Part shown: in pieces, positions 21,421-34,309 of the stretch
Position numbering within the stretch: position 1 is the stretch's first letter
How the letters are laid out: each line of letters opens with the position of its first letter
Origin: Aquilaria yunnanensis
Taxonomy: Eukaryota > Streptophyta > Magnoliopsida > Malvales > Thymelaeaceae
NCBI GenBank assembly: GCA_039654915.1
Contig: CM077597.1
Span: forward strand, 93,560,001 to 93,624,000
DNA length: 64,000 nt
Direction: 5' to 3'
Notes under the pieces: generated by a model
The model's input: the letters and a program-made list of their open reading frames with translations, nothing else
The model's database searches: none
What the model was told of the DNA's origin: nothing
Translations under genes and position numbers: made by a program

Positions 21421-23272
21421 CTAATTTTGGCGTGAGTTTGCTGGTGATAATAGGAGGAATTAGTGGTCTCCTCCACATCATTTTTTTGGCTTTCCCTTTG
21501 TATTTTGTACTTTTCTAAAATATTTGTATCATGTAAATTTTAGATTATGCTTATTCTTGCAAATAAAATTGTTAATTAAGCTCTTGTTTGTGTTAGATCT
21601 TCCAAATCACAATTAGGTGCCAAATCACACTTAAGAACTCATCTTTACTTTACTTAGCTTGTCTTTCTTGCTTAACAATGTGCTAACTTGAAGTGCTTAA
21701 GTGAAAACACTTAAATAAAATATACTTAACCAGTCAAAGCCAGCCATTTACTAGGAGAGTCGTTACATAAAGATTTTGTTAGAAGAACTTTTGGTGAGTT
21801 GGATTAGTTTCACTTTTGCTTTTTATTTTTTTCTTGTTTCATCCATCTTTCTTCTATTGATATTTTCGTCCTTAAAGCCCTTGATTGTTCTATCTCATAT
21901 TACTACTTCTACTTTGTTGTTTCTTAATTATTTTAGAGTCCTGCCAAAACATGAATGCTGACAAAAGGCCAAGAGGCTTCACAAATTCACTGCCACACAA
22001 CCATATTCTGATCTTTATATAAATATTGCTAGTCTTAAAAAGCTTGATGCCATGCGCTTTCTCCCTTTAACAACTCCTAGTAGGATACAAGTGCTCATTT
22101 AGGATGGGCATTAGGTAATTGATCATTCTACTTCCTTTTTTAAGATGGAAGATCTAGGTGGTGTTCCTATCTAGAAGCTACTACCATTTCAGCACATTCC
22201 TTCTGCCTCTGTACTTTCAATGCCAACTTCAAGTTCTTTAACATCAATGACCAAAAAGCCTGAGCAGGCAAATTTTTCCTTAGAGAAGAATGATTTCAAG
22301 GAGACACTGGACTTGAAGTATGAATATCCATTATAGAAAAAGTTTGGCAAGATTTGGTCACAGGGGAGTCTTTCTCTGTGAAGAGTATCTACAGTTGCTA
22401 GGTGAGACTTATTAAATCCTTGGTGGCCACTTAGTGACTTTGTTTTGTGGTGGGAGAAAATAGTACCGATTAGAATGATTCAATGATCCTTGTACATCTT
22501 TAGTTAACATTAAGAATATACTTTTCAAATTTTTTATCATAGTTGTGTTATTAAATGTCTAGTTTAGAAGATTATGCTTTATGGTAGTTTATGGCTTTTT
22601 CAAATTTAGTCCAGTTGATCCAATTTTTTTAGGTTTATTAATCTTGGGATGTTCATGACTCTTTCTTTAAAGCCTATTAATATATTATTTTCTTTCAACA
22701 GAAAATTTTCTTAACATGATAGAGGCTAAATATTTTGATCATCTCCTTCAAGTCCCTCGGCGGTGAAACAACAAAAATCACATGTTATTTTTAATTTTTG
22801 CTCTTATGCTTGACATTTATTAGACTAAAGACATAAAAGAAAAATATACAATGCAATTCAAGATGATATCGTGACCGAAATTCCACTATTGGGTTAATAG
22901 CATACAAACAAAAGAAAAGAACGAAAACCAAAACAAAAATATGTTAGAAAATGTTTCTTTCAATTGAAGAGAAGCCGATTCTAGCCTACCTCTTTAAATA
23001 GGAAAAAAAAAATTGGGGAAGTGCAAACAATAATTGCGTTTGAGAATCCAGCATATAGAACATAGAACTCTGTGGCATCGTGGGAGATAAATTTTATTTT
23101 TTTTTAGCGGTTTGTTAATGGGAAGTGAACACTCTGTCCCTTACATTGGATGTTAACACCAATTGTCAGCTGCAGTTAAGGGCTACACGTGGCAAAAAGA
23201 GAGAGGAGGGGATAGGAAGGGACATAACAAAGGGTGATAGACGGTTTGTGTTTATTTTTAAAGCTAATTTTG

Positions 23273-23959
23273 GAATCTAAATACTCTGTCTCATAGTTTC
23301 TTGTCCCCTTCATGTTGCACTCTCATGGTTATGGCAGGTGTCCATTCCATTTAACAAGAAAAGGCAAAGCTAATGAAATTGTGAAACATATCTAAACTAA
23401 AGACTCATAAAAAAAACGGTTGTTTCAATTGTATAAAAAGATTTTTTTTAATAGTAAAAAAAAAAGAACTTTGATAAAAACAAGACAAGAGCAGTACACA
23501 ATTAACAAAAGAAAATCTGTTCCATTAGAGAAAAAGAAAGCTGACATGCAGAATTCTTCTTTTTTCTGCCTTTTGTCATCCCCAAAGGAGCAAGACGTCA
23601 TAAACAATGGCCATGAGATTGATTACACTCTTGGAGTTGGTGGATGACTTCTGAAAAGGTTATAGAGCCAATGATTTGCAAAGGGTTGTGGTAGGACATA
23701 GTGGAGTCGGCTTTGGTGTAGTTAGCTTGATGATAGTTGTCGAAGAAAAATAGGATGTAAATAGAGAATGAGCTGGGGCGACACAGTGCTGCGATGACGA
23801 TGAAGAATGCAGCTTTTTTTTCCTTTTTTATGAGCCCTTTTACTGTTTAATAGTTCCGTTAACATCAATGTCTCTAGTTAAATAGGATGGATGCATGTCG
23901 TAATCTTGAGAGTGCGACATGAAGGGGATAGGAATTTGTGGGACGGAAGATTTGTATTC
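23273..23959. mobile_element. Pack-MULE with UGT fragment, array unit 2
   Basis: Same termini as unit 1, with CTAATTTTG at 23264-23272 and 23960-23968. The UGT fragment lies at about 23560-23805 on the minus strand, with more damage (frame broken around SYDQGG). Confidence 0.8.
23560..23805 (-). pseudogene. UGT74-like fragment, unit 2
   Basis: Tandem-duplicate copy of the fragment at 20983-21285, with substitutions and broken frames. The LQECNQLMAIVYD-type stretch is still visible in translation. Confidence 0.6.
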
Positions 23960-25743
23960 CTAATTTTGGCGTGAGTTTGCTGGTGATAATAGGAGGAATT
24001 AGTGGTCTCCTCCAGATCCTTTTTTGGCTTTCTCTTTGTATTTTGTACTTTTTTCAAGTATTTGTATCATGTAAATTTTAGATTATGCTTATTCTTGCAA
24101 ATAAAATTGTTAATTAAAGTCTCATTTGTGTTAGATCTTCCAAATCATACTTAGGTGCCAAATCATACTTAAGAACTCATCTTTACCTTACTTAGCTTGT
24201 ATTTCTTGCTTAACAAGGAGCTAACATGAAGTGCATAAGTGAATACACTTAAATAAAATATACTTAACCAGTTAAAACCAGTTGTTAACTAGGAGAGTTG
24301 TGACATAGGGATTTCATTATATGAGCTTTTGGTGAGTTGGATTAGTTTCATTTTTGTTTTTTTTTTCTCGTTTCATGCATCTTTCTCCTATTGATCTTTT
24401 TGCCCTTAAAGCCCTTGATTGTTCTCTCTCATATTACTACTTCTACTTTGTTATTTCTCAATGATTATAGAGTCCTGCCAAAAAATGAATGTTGACAAGA
24501 GGCCAAGAGGCTTCACAAATTCACAGCCACACAACCATATTCTGATCTTTATATGAATGTTGCTGGCCTTAAAAAGCCTGATGCCATGCGCTTTCTCACT
24601 TTAACAGCTCCCAGCAGGATACAAGTGCTCATTTAGGATGGGCATTAGGTAATTGATCATGCTATTTCCCTTTTTAAGATGGAAGATCTGGGTGATGTTC
24701 TTATCTAAAAACTACTACTAGTTTAGCACACTCCCTCTGCCTCTCTGCTTTTAATGCCAACTTCATGTTATTCAATATCAATGACTGGAAAGACTGAGGA
24801 GGCCAAATTCTTCCTTAGAGAAGAATGATCTCAAGGAGACACTGGACTTGAAGTATGAAAATCCATTATAGAAAATGTTCGGCACGATTTGGTCTGCTAG
24901 GTGAGACTTGTTACTCCTTGGTGGCCTCTCAGTGAATTTGTTCCCTGGTGGGAGAAACAGTACCGATCAGAATGATTCAATGATCCTTGTATATCTTTAG
25001 TTAACATTAAGAATATATTTTCAAATTTTTTATCATAGCTGTGTTTTTAAATGTCTAGTTTAGAAGATCATGCTTTATGGTAGTTTATGGCTTTTTCAAA
25101 TTTAGTCCAGTTGATCCAGTTTTTTTAGGTTTATTAATCTTGGGCAGTTCGTGGCTCTTTCTTTAAAGCCTATTAATATATTATTTTCTTTCAAAAGAAA
25201 ATTTGCTTAACATGATAGAGGCTAAATATTTTGATCATCTCCTCTAAGTCCCTCGGTGGTGAAACCACTAAACTCACATGTTATTTTTAATTTTTGCTCT
25301 TGTGCTTGACATTTATTAGACTACAAACGTCAAACAAAAATTATACAATGTAATTGAAGATAATATCATGACCGAAATTCCATTATTGAGTTAATAGCAT
25401 ACAAACAAAAGAAAAGAACAAAGAGACAAATATGTCAGAAAATGTTTCTTTCAATTCAATAGAAGCTATTTCTAGCCTACATCTTTAAATATGAAAAACA
25501 ATTTTGGGGAAGTGGAAACGATGATTACGTTTAAGAATCCATCATATAGGACACACAACTCTACGGCATGGTGGGAGATAAATTTTTTTTTTTAGCCGTT
25601 TGTTCCGTTTCTCACATTGGATGATAACACCAATTGTCAGCTGTAGTTAAGGGCTACACGTGACAAAAAGAGAGAGGAGGGAACAGGAAGGGATACAACA
25701 ATGGGGGATAGATGATTTGGGTCGATTTTTAAAGCTAAATTTG

Positions 25744-26445
25744 GAATCTAAATACTTTGTCCCACAATTTCCTGTCCCCTTCATGTCACACTCTCATGGT
25801 TATGGCACGTGTTCATTCCATTTAACAAGAAAAGGCAAAGCAAATGAAATTGTTAAACATATCTAAACTCAAGACTCGTAAAAAAAGAAAACAAAAATGG
25901 TTGTTTCAATCGTACAAAAAGATTTTGTTTTAATAGAAAAAAAAAAGAATTTTGATAAAAACAAGACAAGAACAGTACACAATTAACAAAAGAAATTTTG
26001 CTCCATTAAAAAAAAAAAGAAAACTGACATGTAGAATTCTTCTTTTTCTGCCTTCTCTGGTCCCCAAGGGATGAAGTCGTCATAAACAATGGCAACGAGA
26101 TTGATTACACTCTTGGAGTTAGTGGATGACTTCCGAAAAATTTATAGAACCCATAGTTTGTAGAGGGTTGTGGTAGGACATGGTGGAGTCGGCTTTCGTG
26201 TAGTCAGCTTGATTATAGCTGTTGGAGAAAGATAGGATGTAAACAGAGAATAAGTTGGGGTGGCACAGTGGTGCAATGACAATGAAGAATGTATCTTTTT
26301 TTTTTTTTCTTATTGATGAGCCCTTTTATTGTTTAATAGTTCCGTTAACTTTAATGTCTCTAGTTAAATGGGATGGATGCGTGTCATAATCTTGAGAGTG
26401 CGACATGAAGGGGATAGGAATTTGTAGGACAGAAGATTTAGATTC
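25744..26445. mobile_element. Pack-MULE with UGT fragment, array unit 3
   Basis: Same termini; the left flank is CTAAATTTG (25735-25743) and the right flank CTAATTTTG (26446-26454). UGT fragment at about 26045-26292, minus strand. Confidence 0.8.
26045..26292 (-). pseudogene. UGT74-like fragment, unit 3
   Basis: Tandem-duplicate copy of the captured glucosyltransferase fragment, with stops and substitutions. Confidence 0.6.
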
Positions 26446-28296
26446 CTAATTTTGGCGTGAGTTTTCTAGTGATAATAGGAGGAATCAGTGGTCTCCCTTG
26501 CATCCTTTTTTGGCTTTCTCTTTGTACTTTGTACTTTTCTCAAATATTTGTATCATGTAAATTTTAAATTATGCTTATTCTTGCAAATAAAATTGTTAAT
26601 TAAGCTCCCGTTTGTGTTAGATCTTCCAAATCACACTTAAGTGCCAAATCACACTTAAGAACTCATCTTTATGTTACTTAGCTTGCCTTTCTTGCTTAAC
26701 GAGGTGCTAACTTAAAATGCTTAAGTGAAAACACTTAAAAAAATATACTTAACTGGTCAAAGCTAGTCGTTAACTAGAAGAGTTGTCACATAGAGATTTC
26801 ATTAGAAGAGCTTTTGGTGAGTTAGGTTAGTTTCACTTTTTCCTTTTTTTTTTCTTGTTTCAGGCACATTTCTTCTATTGATCTTTTCGTCCATAAAGCC
26901 ATTGATTGTTCTGTCTCATATTACTACTTCTACTTTGTTATTTCCTAATTATTATAAAGTTTTGCCAAAAAATGAATGTTGATAAAGGGCTAAGAGGTTT
27001 CACGAATTCATAGCCACACAACCACATTCTGATCTTTATATGAATCTTGCTGCTCTTAAAAAGCTTGTTGACATGCACTTTCTCACTTTAACAGCTCCCA
27101 GCAGGATACAAGTGCTCATTTAGGACGCGCATTAGGTAATTGATCATGCTATTTCCCTTTTTAGGATAAAAGATCTTGATGGTCTTCCTATCTAGAAGCT
27201 AATACCATTTCAGCACACTCCTTATGCCTTTCTACTTTCAATGCCAACTTCATGTTCTTCAACATCAATGACAGGAAAGCTTGAGCAAGCCAAATTCTTC
27301 CTTACAGAAAAATGATTTGGAGAAGACACTGGGCTTGAAGTATGAAAATCCATTATAGAAAAAGTTTGGCATGATTTGGTCATAGGGGAGTCTTTCTTTA
27401 TAAAGAGTATCTGTAGTTGCTAAGTGAGACTTGTTAAATCCTTGGTGCCCTCTCAATTAATTTGTTCAATGCTGGGAGAAAATAGAACCAATAAGATTGA
27501 ATCAATGATCATTGTATATCTTTAGTTAACATTAAGAATATATTTTTCAAAATTTTTATCATAGTTATGTTATTAAATGTCTAGTTAAGAAGATCATGCT
27601 TTATGGTAGTTTATGGCTCTTTCAAATTTAGTTCAGTTGATCCAATTTTTTGAGGTTTATTACTCTTAGGCAGTTCATGGCTCTTTCTTTAAAGCCTATT
27701 AATATATTATTTTATTTCAATAGAAAAATTTCTCAACATGATAGAGGCTAAATAGTTTGATCATCTCCTCTAAGTCTCTCCATGGTGAAACCACAAAACT
27801 TATATGTTATTTTTTATTTTTGCTATTGTACTTGACATTTATCAGACTACATACATCAAACAAAAAATAAACAATGTAATTGAAAATGATATCATGACCA
27901 AAATTCCACTATTGAGTTAATAATATACAAAAAAAAAGAAAAGAACAAAGACCAAAAGATAAATATGTCAGAAAATGTTTCTTTCAATTGAATAAAAGCC
28001 GATTCTAGCCTACATCTTTAAATAGGAAAAACAATTCTAGGTAAGTGGCAAATGATGATTGCGTTTGAGAATCCAGCATATAGGACACAAAACTTTATGG
28101 CACCATGGGAGATAAATTTGATTTTTTTTAGGGGTTTGTTAATGGGAGTTAAACTCTCCCTATTTGACGTTGGACGTTAACACCAATTGTTAGCTACAAT
28201 TAAGGGCTACACGTGGCAAGAAGAGAAAAGAGGGGAGAGGAAGAGACATGGCAAAAGGGGATAAACGATTTGGGTCTATTTTTAAAGCAAATTTTG

Positions 28297-28988
28297 GAAT
28301 CTAAATCCTCTATCCCACAATTTCCTGTCCCCTTCATGTCGTACTCTCACGGTTATGGCACTTGCCCATTCCATTTAACAAGAATAGGCAAAGCTAATGA
28401 AATTGTTAAACATATCGGAAATAAAGACTCATTAAAAAAAAGTGGTTGTTTCAATCGTATAAGAATATTTTTTTTTTATAGCAAAAAAAAAAAAAAAAGA
28501 ATTTTGATAGAAACAAGAAAAGAACAGTACATAATTAACAAAAGAAAATCTGTTCCATAAAAAAAAAAGCTGACATGTAGAATTCTTCTTTGTTCTGTCT
28601 TCTCCACTCCCCAAAGAACGAAGACGTCATAGACAGTGGCCATGAGATTGATTACACTCTTGGAGTTGGTGGATGACTTCCAAAAAAGTTATAGAGCCCA
28701 TAGTTTGTAGAGGGTTGTGGTAGGACATGGTGGAGTTAGCTTCGGTGTAGTCACCTTGATCATAGCTATCGGAGAAAGATAGGATGTAAATAGAGGATGA
28801 GTTGGGGCGGCACCGTGGTGCACTAATGATGAAGAATGTAGCTTTTTTTTTCTTTTTGATGAGTCCTTTTTCTGTATAATAGTTCCATTAACTTCAATGC
28901 CTCTAGTTAAATGGGATTGATGCGTGTCATAATCTTGAGAGTGTGACTTGAAAGGGATAGGAATTTGTGGGATAGAAGATTTGGATTC
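28297..28988. mobile_element. Pack-MULE with UGT fragment, array unit 4
   Basis: Same termini; left flank CAAATTTTG (28288-28296), right flank CTAATTTTG (28989-28997). UGT fragment at about 28600-28845, minus strand. Confidence 0.8.
28600..28845 (-). pseudogene. UGT74-like fragment, unit 4
   Basis: Tandem-duplicate copy of the captured glucosyltransferase fragment; non-functional. Confidence 0.6.
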
Positions 28989-30830
28989 CTAATTTTGGCA
29001 TGAGTTTGCTGGTGAAAATAAGAGGAATTAGTGGTCTCCTCTGCATCATTTTTTGGCTTTCTCTTTGTATTTTGTACTTCTCTCAAATATTTGTATCATG
29101 TAAATTTTATATTATGCTTATTCTTGCAAATAAAATTGTTAATTAGGCTCCCTTTTGTGTTAGATCTTCCAAATCATACTTAGGTGCTAAATCACACTTA
29201 AGAACTCATCTTTACTTTACTTAGCTTGTCTTTTTTGCTTAACAATGTGCTAACTTGAAATGCTTAAGTGAAAACACTTAAATAAAATATACTTAACTAG
29301 TCAAAGCCAGTCATTAACTAGGAGAGTCGTCAAATAGAGATTTCGTTAGAAGAGCTTTTGGTGAGTTGGATTAGTTTCACTTTTGCATTTCTTTTCTCGT
29401 TTCATGCATCTTTCTTCTACTAATCTTTTCGTCCATAAAGCCCTTTATTGTTCTTTTTCATATTACTACTTCTACTTTGTTATTTCGCAATTATTATAGA
29501 GTTCTGCCAAAAAATGAATGTTGACAAGGGGCGAGAGGCTTCATGAATTCACAGCCACACAACCACATTCTGATCTTTATATGAATCTTGCTGCTCTTAA
29601 AAAGCCTAATGCCAAGCACTTTCTCACTTTAACAGCTCCCAGCAGGATACAAGTGCTCATTTAGGATGGGCATTAGGTAATTGATCATGTTATTTCCCTT
29701 TTTAGGATAGAAGATCTCGATGGTCTTCCTATCCAGAAGCTAATATCATTTCAGCATACTGCCTATGCCTCTCTACTTTCAATGCCAACTTCATGTTCTT
29801 CAGCATCTATGAGAGGAAAGCCTGAGGATGCCAAATTCTTCCTCATAAAAGAATGATATGAAGGAGACACTAGACTTGAAGTATGAAAATCCATTACAGA
29901 AAAAGTTTGGCAAGATTTGGTCACAAGGGAGTCTTTCTTTGTGAAGAGCATCTATAATTGCTAGGTGAGACTTGTTAAATCCTTGGTGGCCTCTCAGTGA
30001 ATTTGTTCTATGGTGGGACAAAACAGTACCAATCAGAATGATTCAATGATCCTTGTATATCTTTAGTTAACATTAAGAATATATTTTTCAGATTTTTTGT
30101 CATAGTTATGTTATTAAATGTTTAGTTTAGAAGATCATGCCTTATGGTAATTTATGGCTCTTTCAAATTTAGTTCAGTTGATCCAATTTTTTTAGGTTTA
30201 TTACTCTTGGGTAGTTCATGGTTGTTTCTTTAAAGCCTATTAATATATTATTTTCTTTCTAAAGAAAAATTTCTTAACATGATAGAGGCTAAATATTTTG
30301 ATCATCTCTTCCAAGGTGCTCGGTGGTGAAACCACAAAACTTAAATGTTATTTTTAATTTTTGCTCTTACGCTTGAAATTTATCAAACTACAAATGTCAA
30401 ACAAAAAATATACAATGTAATTGAAGATGATATCATGACCGAAATTCCATTGTTGAGTTAATAGCATACAAACAAAAGAAAAGAACAAAAAGGAAAAGAC
30501 AAATATGTCAAAAAAAGTTTCTTTCAATTAAATGGAAGCCAATTCTAGCCTACATCTTTAAATGGGAAAAAATTCTGGGGAATGGCAAACGATGATTGCA
30601 TTTAAGAATCCAACATATAGGACACACAAATCTGCGGCACCGTGGGAGATAAATTTGATTTTTTTTAGGGGTTTGTCAATGGGAGTTGAACTCTTCACTT
30701 CTCACATTGGACGTTCACACCAATTGTTACCTGCAGTTAAGGGCTACAAGTCGCAAAAAGAGGTGGGGACAGGATGGGACATGACAATGGGGGGATAGAC
30801 TTTTTGGGTCTATTTTTAGAGCTAATTTTG

Positions 30831-31550
30831 GAATCTAAATCCTCTATCGTCCCACAATTTCCTGTCCCCTTCATGTCGCACTCTCATGGTTATGGCACGT
30901 GTCCATTCCATTTAACAAGAAAAGGCAAAGCTAATGACATTGTTAAACATATCTAAACTAGAGACTCGTAAATAAAAAAACAAAAATGGTTGTTTCAATT
31001 GTATAAGAAGATATTTTTTTGAACAGCCAAAAAATAGAATTTTGATAAAAACATGACAAGAACAGTACACAATTAACAAAAGAAAATTTGTTCCCTTAGA
31101 AAAAAAAAAGAAAGCTGACATGTAGAATTCTTCTTTGTTCTCCCTTATCTCTAGTCCCCAAGGGACAAAAATGTCATAGACAATGGCCACGAGATTGATT
31201 ACACTCTTGGAGTTGGTGGATGACTTCCAGAAAAGTAATAGAGCCCATAGTTTACAGAGAATTGTGGTAGGACTTGGTGGAGTCGGCTTTGCTTTAGCCA
31301 CCTTGATCATAGCCATCGGAGAAAGTCACAATGTAAATAGATGAAGAGTTAGGGCGGCACAGCGGTGCAATGACGATGAAGAATGTAGCTTTTCTTTTCT
31401 TTTTTTTTTTTTTTCTTTTTGATGAGTCCTTTTATTGTTTAATTGTTCTGCTAACTTCAGCATCTCTAGTTAAATGGGATGGATGCGTGTCATAATCTTG
31501 GAGTGCGACATGAAGGGGGCAGGAATTTGTGGGACAAAAGATTTGGATTC
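30831..31550. mobile_element. Pack-MULE with UGT fragment, array unit 5
   Basis: Same termini; left flank CTAATTTTG (30822-30830), right flank CCAATTTTG (31551-31559). UGT fragment at about 31135-31385, minus strand. This copy is slightly longer because of a T/A-rich expansion near 31395. Confidence 0.8.
31135..31385 (-). pseudogene. UGT74-like fragment, unit 5
   Basis: Tandem-duplicate copy of the captured glucosyltransferase fragment. A long open frame nearby (30912-31316) is in a shifted frame and is not the UGT frame. Confidence 0.6.
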
Positions 31551-31733
31551 CCAATTTTGGCGTGAGTTTGCTGGTGATAATAGGAGTAATTAGTGCTCTC
31601 CTCCACATCCTTTTTTGGCTTTCTCTTTGTATTTCGTACTTTTGTCAAATATTTGTATCATGTAAATTTTAGATTATGCTTATTCTTGCAAATAAAATTG
31701 TTAATTAAGCTCCCGTTTGTGTTAGATGTTCCA

Positions 31734-32212
31734 ATTTTCTACAAATTAAGTAGAAAGTAAGAAAAAAAAGGTGAAAACATGAATAAACACACATTTTACT
31801 TTATTTTTAGAGTTTAATTTGAAATAGAACATTTTATAAACTAACTAATTTGGCAAAAAATTAGCATAAATAAAGAGTTTTTAAATGGTTTTAAGTGGAA
31901 TAACTTCTTATTGGGATTTAATAATAAATGTCTTTGGTTTGCTTATTAAAAAAATGGTTTTCAAAGACAATGAAAGTGATATTGTATGGGGAAGTGATGG
32001 AGTCAGGAATTGAACTCTTGATCTCCTACTTTCTATAGTGCCTCTTTACCACTTTAACCTTTACCGTTTTACTAGAGTGGTGGGGACTACTCATGAGACT
32101 TGCGTGCACCACCTACTTTAAACTATTGGCAAAATGCAATAAGAAAATTAATTTAGCCCTTCTACCTATCCTTTCTGCTTATGGAGAGCTAATTTTGACA
32201 TTTTATTACTTG
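31734..32212. other. Gene X 3' distal flank, unit II start
   Basis: No gene. From about 31860 it matches 53616-54350 in unit III (TTAAATGGTTTTAAGTGG and onward), so it marks the start of unit II. One degraded ~250-bp repeat core lies at 32085-32160. ACTTG at 32208-32212 is the target duplication of the next element. Confidence 0.6.
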
Positions 32213-32476
32213 TGTGGCAACGTCGGGTTTTCTGGAGTCACCACCAATCAGTTTTCTTAGGTCGATTGGTCACCTTAAAATTGGTCTGCGAGAGTTCGGG
32301 GATCGGGAGTACGGTTACGCTAAAACAACTTTATTATAGCGTCCAAAATTGGCACCTTAGTTGATTTTAATTTTGTTTTACTTTGCTTTTAAAACTTTTC
32401 AGTTAATTTAGATATTTTACCTGAATTAGTCGAAAATGTGGATTTTGGTAATTAATTCGGATAAAATTTTATACTT

Positions 32477-32512
32477 CCGAACCATGGACTCTGCCGAGTC
32501 ATTTGGACACGG
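32477..32512. repeat. LTR hairpin motif, copy 1
   Basis: A 36-base imperfect palindrome with three nested stems: CCG/CGG, CCA/TGG and GACTC/GAGTC around a TGCC loop. It is one of four related copies in this LTR. Confidence 0.85.
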
Positions 32513-32524
32513 AAGATTTTGATT

Positions 32525-32560
32525 CCGAACCATGGACTCTGCCGAGTCATTTGGACACGG
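32525..32560. repeat. LTR hairpin motif, copy 2
   Basis: Identical to copy 1 over 36 bases. Confidence 0.85.
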
Positions 32561-32654
32561 AATTTGGTGAAATTTTAAACAATCAATCCATATCGTAAAA
32601 ATATGGATTTTTATCTTTTTATTTAATTTATTTATTGTAAAAGTTTGATATTTT

Positions 32655-32690
32655 CCAAACCGTAGATCCTGCCGGATCATTCGGATATGG
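32655..32690. repeat. LTR hairpin motif, copy 3 (covarying)
   Basis: Same layout with paired changes: the stems are CCA/TGG, CCG/CGG and GATCC/GGATC around TGCC. Confidence 0.85.
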
Positions 32691-33023
32691 AAATTGATTT
32701 AATTTATCGTAATTATTTAATTCTTATTATTAATTTTTAGTTTAATTACTAAATTTATCTTTATATTTTTACATTTTCTTTCTTTCTTTTTCTTCTTATT
32801 TTTACTTTTTAATTTTCTTTTCTTTTCTTTCTTTTGTTTTCTTTTTCTTATCTTTCTTTTCTTTTTCTTATCTTTTCTTTTTTTGATTTTTTTCTTGTTT
32901 AATGAAGGATATTTATTATTTAAAGAATTACTCAATTTATAAAAGAATTAAAAAAAATTAATTTTTTTATTTAATAAGAAGTTAATTTAAAGGAATCAAA
33001 GAATTTAAAAATAAAAATTTTGA

Positions 33024-33119
33024 TCATGGTACGGGGCGTTGTTACTCAGCCAGACCCTCTTCACCAGGTGAAGCAGCTCAAAAGCGGGCACGAGACAGTT
33101 TCCAGCCAATATACCATGA
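33024..33119. other. Structured patch inside the LTR
   Basis: TCATGGTA at 33024-33031 is the exact inverse of TACCATGA at 33112-33119. Inside lies the 15-base hairpin CTTCACCAGGTGAAG at 33059-33073. The patch is much more GC-rich than its surroundings. Confidence 0.6.
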
Positions 33120-33915
33120 ACTAAAATTTTTTATTTTTTTTTATTATTTTTATTATTTATTATTATTATTATTATTTTTTTTATAAAAGATTAACCAAAA
33201 GTAATTGTTTTATTAAGAGAATCAAAAATTTATATGTATATTTTAAACAAAAGAAGAAAAGTTTTGATATTTATTTAATTTATTTTGGAATAAAAGATTA
33301 TTTAACTGAAAACTTATATGTATTTTAAAACAAAAGTCTTGATATTTTTATTTTTTATATTCTTCTTTGTTTGATGAAAGATTTTTTTTTTATTTTAATT
33401 TATATTTCTGAAAATATATCTAATCAATAAGTCAAAAATATTTAAGAGAAAATTCAATTATTTTTGTTTTATTTTGTATTATTTTGAAATTATTTGATTA
33501 AGATTTTTATAAAGGAAACAAAAAGTTATATCTTTTAATAAGTAAAATATTACTGAATAAAATATTAACCCAAAATTTTTATTCTTTTCATTCTTTTTAT
33601 TAATAAAGAAAACTAAAAAAAAATTATATTTTAAAAGAAATAAATAAAATATTATTGAAAAATATTAACTCAAAATTTACTCTTTTTATTCTTTTTATTA
33701 ATAAAGAAAACTAAAAAAAAGTTATATTTTAAAAGAAATAAGTAAAATATTACTGAATAAAATATTAACCCAAAAATTTTACTCTTTTTATTCTTTTTAT
33801 TAAAAGAGAAAATTAAAAAGTTATATTTTATTATTTTAATTATTAATATATTAGTACAAAGTTTTTATTTTTAATAAAGAAAATAAATTATTATATACTT
33901 TATTTAAAAATAATT

Positions 33916-33951
33916 TCAAGCCATGGATCCTGACGGATCATTTGGTCATGG
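33916..33951. repeat. LTR hairpin motif, copy 4 (covarying)
   Basis: Distant copy with stems TCA/TGG (one G-T pair), CCA/TGG and GATCC/GGATC around a TGAC loop. Confidence 0.8.
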
Positions 33952-34309
33952 AGTTTTAATTTTTATTAGATTTTAACTATTTAATTAGTTATTAATTTTA
34001 TTTATAATTTTATTGGATTTTTCTTGAATTTTTAAAAAAATATTTAAAAAGAATTGATTTAATCATGTTTATTTATTAATTTTAACAAAAAGTTAACTTT
34101 GTTATAATAAAACATGTATTCCAAAATAAAAATAAAATAATTGGCTTTTAAATTTTTATTAGCCTTAATAATTAATTACAAAATAATCTTCTTTTAGTTT
34201 TTTTTTTATTTATGGGTAAAAGGTGAATTAAATAAATTAAATCATATAAAGAAAAATTAATAAAGTGGGGCTTTTTGGCCATCCACTTAAAAAAAATAAT
34301 AAATGTTAG

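Larger units (their letters stand above)
19078..31733. repeat. Five-unit ~2.5-kb tandem array
   Basis: Direct repeats start at about 19078, 21618, 24156, 26642 and 29185 and end near 31733, with a period of about 2.49-2.55 kb. Every unit holds, in order: the last ~150 bp of the solo LTR, ~1.3 kb of MULE-like interior, the right inverted repeat of that MULE, a ~0.7-kb Pack-MULE with a glucosyltransferase fragment, and ~180 bp ending GTTAGATCTTCC. Because the LTR end is part of the unit, amplification came after the LTR insertion. Confidence 0.92.

Noticed and set aside
19078..31733. CRISPR array or bacterial repeat
   Set aside because: Repeat unit is ~2.5 kb, has no short spacers, and consists of plant transposon pieces.
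32717..32935. Lys-rich 72-codon minus-strand frame
   Set aside because: Translation of a TTTC/TTCTT-rich stretch; simple-sequence artefact.
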